From: Sphingomonas sp. PP-CE-3G-477
GTDB lineage: Bacteria > Pseudomonadota > Alphaproteobacteria > Sphingomonadales > Sphingomonadaceae
Reading direction: 5' to 3'
DNA length: 39,860 nucleotides
Assembly (NCBI RefSeq): GCF_003050745.1
Contig: NZ_QAOF01000016.1
Span: 1 to 39,860, forward strand
The notes below the pieces were generated by a model. The model had not been told where the DNA came from and made no database searches. It saw nothing but the letters and a program-made list of their open reading frames with translations. A program made the position numbers and the translations under genes. The number at the start of each line of letters is the position of its first letter. Within the stretch, counting starts at the first letter, position 1. Positions 8,087 to 16,874 of the stretch are shown here, in pieces.

Positions 8087-10936
8087 GTGAATATTACCGA
8101 CTATCACGCGAAGTTTATCGCCTGTGAAATGACGAGGCGACAAGGTGCCGGGGGAGCTGAACGGTTGGCAGGCGCCTTTGCAAGCGCTCAAGTCGATCTC
8201 AATCCCCATCAGGTGGATGCCGCCTTATTTGCGTTTGGCTCACCTCTATCAAAAGGCGCCTTGCTGGCTGATGAAGTAGGACTGGGAAAGACAATCGAAG
8301 CCGGGCTTGTGATCGCACAGCGCTGGGCGGAGAATCGGCGACGCATACTTATCATCACACCCTCCAATCTGCGCAAACAATGGCACCAGGAACTGAGCGA
8401 AAAGTTCTTCCTGCCCTGCCAAATTCTCGAAGCTCGTTCATTCGATGCGACGCTAAAATCGGGCGTTACCGATCCGTTCGAGCCGGACAATTCAATCGTC
8501 ATTTGTTCCTACCAGTTCGCCCGAAACAAGGCTGACGAGGTTGGTAGAACGCCTTGGGACCTCGTGGTCATCGACGAAGCCCATCGTCTCCGAAATGTCT
8601 ACAAGCCGTCCAACATAGTGGCAAATACGCTGAAGGAAGCATTGGCTTCCAGAACGAAGCTTCTGCTTACAGCGACCCCACTGCAGAACTCTCTCCTTGA
8701 GTTGTATGGCCTCATGAGCTTCATCGACGAACACGCGTTCGGCGATCTAAAGAGCTTCCGCGAGCAGTTTTTAGGTTCCGCCCAAGAGCGCGCACTGCCT
8801 CTTTTACGCGAGCGCTTGCGGCCGTTTTGTCACCGGACGTTGCGTCGGCAGGTCACGGCATATGTGCCCTACACGCGTCGATTTGCGATGGTCGAGGAGT
8901 TTACCCCCGCGGCCAGCGAAGATCGCCTTTACGCGCTGGTTTCTGGATATCTCCAGCGCGATACACTGCGGGCTCTTCCGGCTGGGCAACGCGCGCTCAC
9001 AACATTGGTCTTGCGAAAGCTCCTTGCTTCATCGACCTTTGCCATAACCGGAGCGCTTGAAGCGATGGCACGTCGGCTGCGGGCGAGCCTAACCGCAGGT
9101 GTCGCTGACGCGGAACGGTTGGCCGACGACTACGAAGCCTTGGAAGCCACTGCCGAAGAATGGGGCGACGAAGACGCCGAACCAGTGTCGCAGGCGGACC
9201 GAAAGGCGGTCGCGGAGGAGGCTGCGGAGCTTGAGTCTTACGCTGCACTCGCGGCCTCGATCGAACAGAATGCTAAAGGAGAGGCTCTCTTAAAAGCGCT
9301 GGCGATCGCGTTCGAGAAAGCGAAGGAACTTGGCGCCGAGCGCAAGGCGATCATTTTTACCGAGTCCCGTAGAACCCAAGCCTATCTTCTGCGACGGCTT
9401 GCCGAGAGCCCTTACGCCGAAGGCGTGGTTCTGTTCAACGGCAGCAACACCGACCCTGGCTCCCGGCAAATCTATCAAACTTGGCTTGAACTGCATCGTG
9501 GATCCGACCGAGTAACAGGTTCTAAGACCGCAGATATGCGCTCTGCTCTCGTGGATTACTTCAAGACCGAGGGCCGTATCATGATCGCAACCGAGGCGGG
9601 CGCGGAGGGTATCAACCTCCAGTTCTGCTCGCTCGTCGTGAACTACGATCTCCCTTGGAACCCGCAACGCATCGAACAGCGCATCGGCCGGTGCCACCGC
9701 TACGGGCAGAAGCACGACGTCGTGGTGGTGAATTTTCTTAACCGTAAGAATGAAGCTGACAAACGGGTCCATGAACTTCTTTCGGAGAAGTTTAAACTAT
9801 TTGAAGGGGTTTTCGGCGCGAGCGACGAAGTGCTGGGCGCGATAGAGGCAGGCGTGGATTTCGAGAAGCGTATCGCGAATATCTATCAGCAATGCCGCCA
9901 GCCCGCGGAAATCAAAGTGGCATTTGATCAGTTGCAGAAGGAACTGAGCGCCGAGATCAACGCAGCTATGACCCAAACGCAGGTCAAGCTCTTGGAAAAC
10001 TTCGACGACGAAGTCCGAGAGAAGCTAAAGACGACCAACGACGCCGCAGTTTCATCGCGTGATCGGTTTGAGCGAGCGCTGATCAATGTGACTCGGCATG
10101 AACTTGCAGAATTCGCGACATGGCAGGGCGAAGACGCCTTCCGTCTGAACGTCCAGCCGAACTGGATAAAGGGCAACATTCCGCTTGGCCTTTACGAGTT
10201 GCCAAGACGGACCGGTGAAGCGCACCTTTACCGATTAAATCACGCACTTGGTGCAGCCGTTGTGGCGCGGGCCAGCAGCCGAGTTTTGCCACCGGCCGAG
10301 GTGACGTTCGACCTGAGCGGACACGAGGGAATGATCAGCGCCCTAAAACCTTTCTCTGGTCAAAGTGGCTGGCTTACGGCTGAACGGCTGACGGTCGAAG
10401 CACTCGGTCAAACGGAAGACCGGGTATTGCTGACCGGCATCAGCAATGCGGGTCAGCCGCTCGACGACATGGCGTTGCTCAGGCTCTGGACTGTGGGCGG
10501 AAAGGTGGGAGAACTCGCTACCATCCCAAACAGCGTAAGCGATGTGCTTCGGGACGCGCTTGCCTTAAAAACGAAGACGGTGCGCGAAGAGATTGGACTG
10601 CGCAACGCACGTTTTTTCGAGGACGAGGCCATCAAGCTGGATGGCTGGGCGGACGACCTAAAGATTGGATTAGAGCGAGAGATCAAGGAGATCGATCGTC
10701 AGATTAAAGACGCTCGTCGCGCCGCCATCGGCGCGGTGACCCTTGAGGATAAGTTGGACGGACAGAAGACAATCAAATCGCTAGAGGCGACCCGTTCCGC
10801 CAAAAGACGTTCGCTGTTTGAGGCGCAAGACAATATCGATGCGCACCGTGCCGGGCTTATTGCCGATATCGAAGGACGTATGGAGCAGAAGGTGAAAAGC
10901 GAACCACTCTTTACCGTGCGCTGGCATGTGGCATAG
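8087..10936 (+). CDS. SNF2/SWI2-family DEAD/DEAH helicase of a defence operon
   Basis: A 949-residue superfamily 2 ATPase. GTG 8087 is chosen because AAAGGAGG (8069-8076) lies ten bases upstream; the 43 extra codons of the longer frame have no family-like content. Motifs: I DEVGLGKT (K68), II DEAH (163-166), III LLTATPLQNS, V EGINLQ and VI QRIGRCHRYGQ (Q531-R535). A long helical C-terminal region with coiled-coil character follows (for example LKIGLEREIKEIDRQIKDARR). It resembles the SNF2-type helicases of anti-phage clusters such as DrmD of DISARM. It probably translocates on double-stranded DNA without unwinding it. It is the first gene of a run that continues with an ATPase, AIPR, Mod and Res. 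Family assignment is sure; the job within this system is inferred. Confidence 0.9.
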   Translation: MNITDYHAKFIACEMTRRQGAGGAERLAGAFASAQVDLNPHQVDAALFAFGSPLSKGALLADEVGLGKTIEAGLVIAQRWAENRRRILIITPSNLRKQWHQELSEKFFLPCQILEARSFDATLKSGVTDPFEPDNSIVICSYQFARNKADEVGRTPWDLVVIDEAHRLRNVYKPSNIVANTLKEALASRTKLLLTATPLQNSLLELYGLMSFIDEHAFGDLKSFREQFLGSAQERALPLLRERLRPFCHRTLRRQVTAYVPYTRRFAMVEEFTPAASEDRLYALVSGYLQRDTLRALPAGQRALTTLVLRKLLASSTFAITGALEAMARRLRASLTAGVADAERLADDYEALEATAEEWGDEDAEPVSQADRKAVAEEAAELESYAALAASIEQNAKGEALLKALAIAFEKAKELGAERKAIIFTESRRTQAYLLRRLAESPYAEGVVLFNGSNTDPGSRQIYQTWLELHRGSDRVTGSKTADMRSALVDYFKTEGRIMIATEAGAEGINLQFCSLVVNYDLPWNPQRIEQRIGRCHRYGQKHDVVVVNFLNRKNEADKRVHELLSEKFKLFEGVFGASDEVLGAIEAGVDFEKRIANIYQQCRQPAEIKVAFDQLQKELSAEINAAMTQTQVKLLENFDDEVREKLKTTNDAAVSSRDRFERALINVTRHELAEFATWQGEDAFRLNVQPNWIKGNIPLGLYELPRRTGEAHLYRLNHALGAAVVARASSRVLPPAEVTFDLSGHEGMISALKPFSGQSGWLTAERLTVEALGQTEDRVLLTGISNAGQPLDDMALLRLWTVGGKVGELATIPNSVSDVLRDALALKTKTVREEIGLRNARFFEDEAIKLDGWADDLKIGLEREIKEIDRQIKDARRAAIGAVTLEDKLDGQKTIKSLEATRSAKRRSLFEAQDNIDAHRAGLIADIEGRMEQKVKSEPLFTVRWHVA

Positions 10937-10967
10937 CAGGCTTGAGCGCGTCACCGGAGAGACGAAT

Positions 10968-11147
10968 ATGGTCGATCGAACACCATCAGAACAACTTGCC
11001 ACGCGATCGATCGATCGCCTCGTGGCGGCAGGCCTCGTCCGCGCCGAACAGCGCGAGCGTATGATCGACAAGATCGCCTCGGGTGCAATGAAAGGTAGCG
11101 ACTGGAGGCTCGAGATCGAGCTCTCCGAGGATACGAACCGGGCATGA
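10968..11147 (+). CDS. Small helical protein of the defence operon (59 aa)
   Basis: ATG 10968 has GGAGAG at 10956-10961 and is preferred to the longer frame from 10926, which overlaps the helicase stop. The product (MVDRTPSEQLATRSIDRLV onward) is charged and predominantly helical: SIDRLVAAGLVRAEQRERMIDKIASG could form two helices like a small adaptor or DNA-binding fold. No family is recognised. Its stop overlaps the next ATG by four bases (ATGA), which ties it to the ATPase gene. A small protein next to a Rad50-like ATPase could be a partner or regulator, but this is only inference. Confidence 0.7.
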   Translation: MVDRTPSEQLATRSIDRLVAAGLVRAEQRERMIDKIASGAMKGSDWRLEIELSEDTNRA

Positions 11148-13444
11148 CCGCGCGGCCTCAACTTACCGCGCTGGTCATCACTGCGTTCCGCGGTTCGACG
11201 GGCACGCTACGTATCGACTTCGATAAGAAAAAGAAGCTGGCGCTGATTTACGGCGAGAATGGCACCGGCAAAACCACAATTTGCGATGCTTTTGAATTCC
11301 TTGCCCGTGGCGAGATTGGTTCATTGAAGGACCGCGGAATCGGTAGCGGGCTTGCCAAATACTGGCCCTCCGCGGGTCGGTCGCCCGGCGACGTCAGCGT
11401 GACTTTGACGACAGAGGCAGGTGCGTGCGCCGGAACCATCGCGGCTAGCAAGGTGGTGGTGGCACCAATCAAGGACCGTCCGCGGGTCGAAATTCTCCGC
11501 CGTGGCATGCTGCTAAAATTGATCGAGGCAACGCCAGGCGGGCGGTACGAGGAGATCAAGCGGTTCATCGACATTAGCGCGTACGAGCAGTCTGAAGATG
11601 CGCTGAAGTCGCAGTTATTGGCGTTGCGTCGGGAAAAGGACGCCTTGGCAGCGGAGGAAACCCAGTATCTCGTCCAGCTGAACGACTTCTATGAGCACGA
11701 CGGAAAGCAGGCGGGCGTAAACGCCGTCACTTGGGCCGAGGGGCGGCTGGCTGAGGCAACGACCGACGCGACCGCGGACATCAAGGCAGTCGAGCAACTC
11801 CGGCTCGCGTACCTCACGCTGACGAGCTTTCCCGATCTTTTCGCCACCGCCGGTACGGCTGATGATCGCGCAGAAAAAGCAGTCGCCAACGCCGAGTCGG
11901 CGGAACAGGCACTGGCGGGCGCGGGTTCCGGTCCTGAACTGGTCGCGTTGTTACAGGCGGGGCAACAGCTTTTGGCGGATCATGCTATCGTCGCGGAATG
12001 TCCACTTTGCGAAAGCCGCGAGCGTATCGCCGGCCTCCGCGATGCCATCGAACGGCGGCTGGCCCGCTTGGAGACCATGCGCCAAGCCAGCGACGATCGC
12101 CGCAGGGCGCAAACGGCCGTGCAGGGTACGCGCGCCCGGCTCGCCGATCTTCGAGCCGCCTATGCGAGCGCCGTCGCGACCTTCAACGAACGCCTTGCGG
12201 GGCGTGAATGGCCGGTCGAGGTCGTACGGCCGGGCGAACCTGCCCCGACCGACATCAGCCGCCTCCAGAACTGGCTCGCGACAGCCGATGTTGCATCGCA
12301 GAGCTGGTCGTCAGCGGAGACGACATGGCGCAACCGAGCGAACTCACGCATCATGCTGCGAAAGGCGTTCGATCGCTATACCGCTGCTGCCGAGAAACGC
12401 GAAGAATGGGCGGCGCTTGAGCCGCGCCTCGATGCCGCATCAAAGATTTTGGTCGCGGAAAGGCAGATGTTCGTTGATGGAATTATCACCGACATCGCCA
12501 AAACGGTCGGCGATCTTTACGAGCGGATCCATCCCGGCGAAGGCCTGAACAAGATCGCCATGCCACTCGATCCCAAGCAGCGCGCATCGTTGCTGCTGCG
12601 AGCCGAGTTCGCAGGGCAGGACGCGCCTCCTGCAGCCTATTTCAGTCAATCACATCTGGACACTCTTGGCCTGTGCGTCTTTCTCGCACTTGCACTGCGC
12701 GAGCGGGCGGACGACACCATCCTGATTTTGGACGACGTGCTCGGCAGCATCGACGAGCCACATGTCGACCGGGTAGTCGAGATGATCTATGCCGTCAGTC
12801 AGCGTTTTCGCCACGCCATCGTAACGACGCATTACAGGCCTTGGCGTGAGAAATATCGCTGGGGATTTGTGAAGCCCGGGCAGGAATGCCAGTTCGTCGA
12901 ACTAACCGGCTGGGCGATTAAGGACGGTATGCGGCTGTCCTCGACGCGGCCGGAGACTGAGCGGCTGAAGGACCTGCTCACGCATTCACCGGTCGACACC
13001 CAAGCGGTCTGCGGCAAGGCGGGCGTAATTCTAGAGGCGGCGCTCGACCACCTGACGCTTAAATATGGCTGCGCCGTGCCACGCAAGATCGGGGAAGCCT
13101 ACACAGTGAGCGATCTGCTCCCCAACATCAACGGCAAGCTACGCAAAGCGCTTCGGGCCGAAATATGCGAGGATGGCGTCGTCGTCGCATCGACTGAACT
13201 CGGGCCGATCCTCGACGAGCTGACCCGGATCGCACAGGCGCGCAACGTATTCGGTGCGCATTTCAAAGAGATCACCTTTGAACTGATGGATGCAGACGCG
13301 ATTGGATTCGCCCAACAAGTCGTCGCGCTCGCCGACGCGCTAGTCTGCCCCACCTATGGCTGGCCCGGTAGCAATAAGTCGGGCAGCTATTGGCGCAATT
13401 CGGGCGACACGCGCCGGCTGCATCCCCTTCAGAAGCCGAGCTGA
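11144..13444 (+). CDS. Rad50/SMC-like ATPase with zinc-hook motif and HEPN-like C-terminal domain
   Basis: A 766-residue ABC-type ATPase. The N-lobe has Walker A GENGTGKT (37-44). Coiled coils follow, with a zinc-hook-like CPLC (C286, C289) between the two arms. The C-lobe has a signature-like region FSQSHLDTLGLCVFLALALRE, Walker B ILILDDVLGSID (D530, D531) and H-loop VTTHYRPW. About 150 further residues form a helical domain with GVILEAALDHLTLKYG and RNVFGAHF (R700, H706), which fits the R-N-x4-H pattern of HEPN ribonucleases. The tail SGSYWRNSGDTRRLHPL looks like a degenerate zinc-ribbon end. The protein probably senses or bridges DNA ends and may drive a nuclease. ATG 11144 overlaps the upstream stop, and the stop overlaps the AIPR start (TGATG). 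Confidence 0.85.
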   Translation: MTARPQLTALVITAFRGSTGTLRIDFDKKKKLALIYGENGTGKTTICDAFEFLARGEIGSLKDRGIGSGLAKYWPSAGRSPGDVSVTLTTEAGACAGTIAASKVVVAPIKDRPRVEILRRGMLLKLIEATPGGRYEEIKRFIDISAYEQSEDALKSQLLALRREKDALAAEETQYLVQLNDFYEHDGKQAGVNAVTWAEGRLAEATTDATADIKAVEQLRLAYLTLTSFPDLFATAGTADDRAEKAVANAESAEQALAGAGSGPELVALLQAGQQLLADHAIVAECPLCESRERIAGLRDAIERRLARLETMRQASDDRRRAQTAVQGTRARLADLRAAYASAVATFNERLAGREWPVEVVRPGEPAPTDISRLQNWLATADVASQSWSSAETTWRNRANSRIMLRKAFDRYTAAAEKREEWAALEPRLDAASKILVAERQMFVDGIITDIAKTVGDLYERIHPGEGLNKIAMPLDPKQRASLLLRAEFAGQDAPPAAYFSQSHLDTLGLCVFLALALRERADDTILILDDVLGSIDEPHVDRVVEMIYAVSQRFRHAIVTTHYRPWREKYRWGFVKPGQECQFVELTGWAIKDGMRLSSTRPETERLKDLLTHSPVDTQAVCGKAGVILEAALDHLTLKYGCAVPRKIGEAYTVSDLLPNINGKLRKALRAEICEDGVVVASTELGPILDELTRIAQARNVFGAHFKEITFELMDADAIGFAQQVVALADALVCPTYGWPGSNKSGSYWRNSGDTRRLHPLQKPS

Positions 13445-15258
13445 TGCCTGCCCTCAATACAACGCGGCTCGCTGTGCTTCGCGAAGTGCTTGCGCGCGAT
13501 TTCGTACCGCTTCTTCCCCCGTTGCTTGATCATGCGCATTCGGACGACAAGCTTACGAAGAAGAATCTTTCTCGCGCGTTTGGCGCCTTTGTGCTCTCGC
13601 AGCACTGCGGCCTTGCACCTGAGGATGCCACGCTCTCCGTGGTGGACGATTTCGATGACGGCGGTATCGATGCAATCCATTATCACCGACCAGACAGAAC
13701 GTTGATCATTGTCCAAGGCAAGCTCAAGGCTGGCGAACAGTTTCAGCAGGCGGAAGCCCAGAAGTTCGTTGAAGGCGTTCGCCGACTCGTTCGATCCGAC
13801 TTTGCCGGCTTTAACGCGAACATTCGTGATCGCGCCGAGCGCATTACCGAGGCGCTGGACGATTGCGAGGCGATCCAACTTCTCGTCACGTACGTGGGCG
13901 AGCGCGTATCGGACAACGCGCGCGCGGCAATAGACGCGTTGATCAACGACGCGAGCCTCGACGAGCGGCGCTTCGCCCGCCCGTTCCTAGACTATGGGCC
14001 CCAAGCTGTGGACGTGGCTCTAGGTGCCTATGGAGCCCACCCGTCCATCAACACTAGATTGTCGGTGATGAGAGCTAGGAGCATGGACGAACCGCGTCAG
14101 AGCCGTTTCGGCGTGGTCTGGCTGCGCGATCTAGTAGCGCTGTATCAAGTTCATGGAGCCGCGCTGTTCGACCGCAATATCCGCAATCATCTGGGCGACG
14201 AGACATCGGTCAATCGGGACATTCGGGAGACGTTGATCAACGATCCGGAGTTATTCTTCTACCTGAACAATGGCGTGACGGCGTTGGCCAGCGAGATCAA
14301 GCAGCGCCGTGCCACTGATTCCGCGACCACGTACGACCTACGTGGCTTCAGCATAATCAATGGCGCTCAGACGATAGCCAGCGCGGCAAGTGTGGCGGAA
14401 AGTATCGACCGAGCAAAGGTCGCGGTGACCATAATCAAGGCGGCTGCAGACGGCGATTTTGGAAAGCGCGTGACTCGTGCGCGAAACAATCAGAACCCCG
14501 TCACACCAATCGGTTTCGCGGCCCTAGACGACGTTCAGGATCGAATTTGGAGCGACATGAAAGCCATCGGCTTTCGATATCACTACAAGTCGGAACCGAG
14601 CACGCGCGAACCCGACGTGATCGACTTACCCGAAGCCATGGCAGCACTAGGTCTGTTGAGCCACGATCCACGGACGCCCTACTGGATCGCGAGCGCGCCG
14701 AAGAACCCGCACTCTGCCGGAATGGACAGCTATGAATCGTTGTTTAGTCCTGCTCCGAGCGGCTATCACGTCGCTAATGCAGTGATCGCTACGCGCAGCC
14801 TGCTGGAATTTGCCCGCGGCTGGTCAGGTGCAGACAGGTTCGAGACGGAAACCTACCGATACGGTCGGTACGTCTTCGTCTGGGTTATGATGAAGCGGCT
14901 GCACCGCGAAATCATCGCCGATCGGCTCCTGGACCCTGTCAAGCTTGCGGCGGCGATCAGTGCACCGGTCGATGAGGCACGACAACAGCTTTCCGAAACT
15001 GTCGCCTCGCATGCAAACGCAGGCGGCACGCCTCGCTCCGCTTCGTCCGTGCTGCAAACACGCAACGACATTTTTAAGGTGTTGGAACTTTTCGCAATCC
15101 GCAACTTCGCGGTGCCCAACGATGATCGCCTACAGGGTGCTCAAAACGCTCGCCCCGTGCGAATTGTTGGAGCCAAGACGCTACCTGTTTATGACTACCC
15201 CCAACCCCTGTTCGCCTATCTCGTCACTAAGGCTCCGCATATCGTGATCCCCGTATGA
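13444..15258 (+). CDS. AIPR-family abortive-infection protein with D/QxK nuclease-like N-terminus
   Basis: A 604-residue protein with the AIPR (abortive phage infection) hallmarks EXFYLNNGVTAL-like FFYLNNGVTAL (F271-G277) and FSIINGAQTI. The N-terminal part shows the order D76 (GGIDAI), then 14 residues, then Q91-G-K93 (LIIVQGK). That matches the D/QxK variant of the PD-(D/E)xK nuclease core seen in Mrr-like enzymes. No membrane segment is visible. ATG 13444 is chosen because it overlaps the ATPase stop by one base; the longer frame from 13390 lies inside the ATPase gene. The 3' end overlaps mod by ATGA. AIPR proteins are known from abortive infection; placement inside a Mod-Res operon suggests a toxic or DNA-cutting effector. 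That role is inferred. Confidence 0.85.
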   Translation: MPALNTTRLAVLREVLARDFVPLLPPLLDHAHSDDKLTKKNLSRAFGAFVLSQHCGLAPEDATLSVVDDFDDGGIDAIHYHRPDRTLIIVQGKLKAGEQFQQAEAQKFVEGVRRLVRSDFAGFNANIRDRAERITEALDDCEAIQLLVTYVGERVSDNARAAIDALINDASLDERRFARPFLDYGPQAVDVALGAYGAHPSINTRLSVMRARSMDEPRQSRFGVVWLRDLVALYQVHGAALFDRNIRNHLGDETSVNRDIRETLINDPELFFYLNNGVTALASEIKQRRATDSATTYDLRGFSIINGAQTIASAASVAESIDRAKVAVTIIKAAADGDFGKRVTRARNNQNPVTPIGFAALDDVQDRIWSDMKAIGFRYHYKSEPSTREPDVIDLPEAMAALGLLSHDPRTPYWIASAPKNPHSAGMDSYESLFSPAPSGYHVANAVIATRSLLEFARGWSGADRFETETYRYGRYVFVWVMMKRLHREIIADRLLDPVKLAAAISAPVDEARQQLSETVASHANAGGTPRSASSVLQTRNDIFKVLELFAIRNFAVPNDDRLQGAQNARPVRIVGAKTLPVYDYPQPLFAYLVTKAPHIVIPV

Positions 15259-16874
15259 AGAAACAGAAGCTTGAACTCACATGGGTGGGCAAGGAGAACC
15301 GGCCCCGGCTGGAACCCCGGATCCTTGTGGAGGAGCCGGCGCTGTCTCACCATTCGACGGTACGTCGGGTGGGAGACCTGTTTGACAACAGGCTGATCCA
15401 AGGGGACAATCTGCTCGCGCTCAAGGCGCTGGAGGCGGAGTTTGCAGGACAGGTAAAGTGCGTTTTCATCGATCCGCCCTACAATACCGGTTCGGCGTTT
15501 GAGCATTACGACGATGGGCTGGAGCATTCCCTCTGGCTAAGCATGATGCGCGACCGGCTGGAACTGATCCGCCGCCTGCTTCGCCCCGATGGTTCGCTGT
15601 GGGTAACAATTGATGATCGAGAGATGCCGTACCTACGTATTCTTCTAGACGAGGTATTTGGCCGCGCTTCATTCATAGCGCAAAATGTTTGGCAAAAGCG
15701 CTATTCTAGGGATAATAATTCGGCGATTGGCGACGTCCATGACTATGTGATCTGCTATGCGATAAACGCGGCGACGTTTAAGACTGTGCGAAATAAGATT
15801 GAGATAGACGAGAAAACTCGCTCGGCGTATCGGAACCCGACGAATGATCCGAAAGGACCTTGGCGCCTGATCCCAATGAACGGCGCCGGAATTCGAAAGA
15901 ACCAGCAGTACCCCGTTCAGACACCAAGTGGAAAAACCATATTTCCTCCAGAAGGACGCCACTGGTCTATCCTAGAAGAAAAGTTTTTGGCTCTTGTTGC
16001 TGAAGGCAAAGTATTCTTTGGCAAAAATGGCGAATCACAACCCGGCCTGATTAGATATCTTAGCGAAGTTGAAGGCTTGGTCCCTTGGACGTGGTGGCCT
16101 CACGAGGAGGTCGGCCACACCGACGAGTCAAAGAAAGAGATTCAGCAGCTTTTTGGTAAATCTGCTGCTTTCGACACGCCGAAGCCAGAGCGATTGATCA
16201 AGCGCGTATTGGAGATTGCCACTAATCCGGGTGACCTCGTACTAGACTCCTTCGCTGGCTCCGGCACAACGGGGGCCGTCGCCCACAAAATGGGTCGCCG
16301 GTGGATCATGGTCGAATTAGGCGACCACGCTCGCACACTCGTTGCACCGCGCCTGCGAGGGGTGATCGACAACGAAGACCGCGGCGGCGTTACAGAGGCG
16401 ACCGGCTGGAGGGGTGGTGGCGGCTATCGCTACTTTCGCCTCGCACCCTCACTACTTGAATATGATAAATGGGGCCGGGAAGTGGTGTCCAAGGCTTATA
16501 ACCCGGCGATGTTAGCGGAGGCGTTGTGCAAGCTCGAGGGCTTCACCTACGCGCCTTCGGAGACCGAGTACTGGAATCACGGCCATTCGACCGAGCATGA
16601 CTACCTCTACGTCACGACGCAGACGCTGACGCACGAGCAGCTGCGCGACCTGTCGGAGCAGGTCGGCGAAGGGCGCACTTTACTCGTCATGTGCGCTGCC
16701 TATCGAGGCGATGCGCGTTCGCTACCCAACCTCACGGTCAAAAAGATCCCTGATCATGTCCGCGACCGGTGCGAATGGGGCCGCGATGACTATAGCCTGG
16801 AGATCAGCGCTTTGCCGATGGCAACGGAACCCAAGCCAAACGACGTTGATTTATTTGGAGCGCCAGCCAAGTGA
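15255..16874 (+). CDS. mod: Type III-like DNA methyltransferase (Mod), beta-class N6-adenine
   Basis: A 539-residue methyltransferase with catalytic motif IV DPPY (73-76) before the AdoMet-binding motif I DSFAGSGTTG (F333-G337). That circular order defines beta-class enzymes such as type III Mod. DPPY indicates adenine N6 methylation. The segment between the motifs, about residues 145-310, is the expected target-recognition domain and is clearly richer in A and T than its flanks. The C-terminal part has a conserved-looking helical region (LTHEQLRDLSEQVGEGRTLLVMC). ATG 15255 overlaps the AIPR stop (ATGA) and the stop overlaps res (GTGA). It should mark self DNA and, with Res, recognise unmethylated sites. 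Confidence 0.93.
   Translation: MKKQKLELTWVGKENRPRLEPRILVEEPALSHHSTVRRVGDLFDNRLIQGDNLLALKALEAEFAGQVKCVFIDPPYNTGSAFEHYDDGLEHSLWLSMMRDRLELIRRLLRPDGSLWVTIDDREMPYLRILLDEVFGRASFIAQNVWQKRYSRDNNSAIGDVHDYVICYAINAATFKTVRNKIEIDEKTRSAYRNPTNDPKGPWRLIPMNGAGIRKNQQYPVQTPSGKTIFPPEGRHWSILEEKFLALVAEGKVFFGKNGESQPGLIRYLSEVEGLVPWTWWPHEEVGHTDESKKEIQQLFGKSAAFDTPKPERLIKRVLEIATNPGDLVLDSFAGSGTTGAVAHKMGRRWIMVELGDHARTLVAPRLRGVIDNEDRGGVTEATGWRGGGGYRYFRLAPSLLEYDKWGREVVSKAYNPAMLAEALCKLEGFTYAPSETEYWNHGHSTEHDYLYVTTQTLTHEQLRDLSEQVGEGRTLLVMCAAYRGDARSLPNLTVKKIPDHVRDRCEWGRDDYSLEISALPMATEPKPNDVDLFGAPAK

Noticed and set aside
7878..8090. 70-codon frame ending at the SNF2 start with a GTGA overlap
   Set aside because: No ribosome site or family-like content; composition is consistent with a chance frame in the leader.
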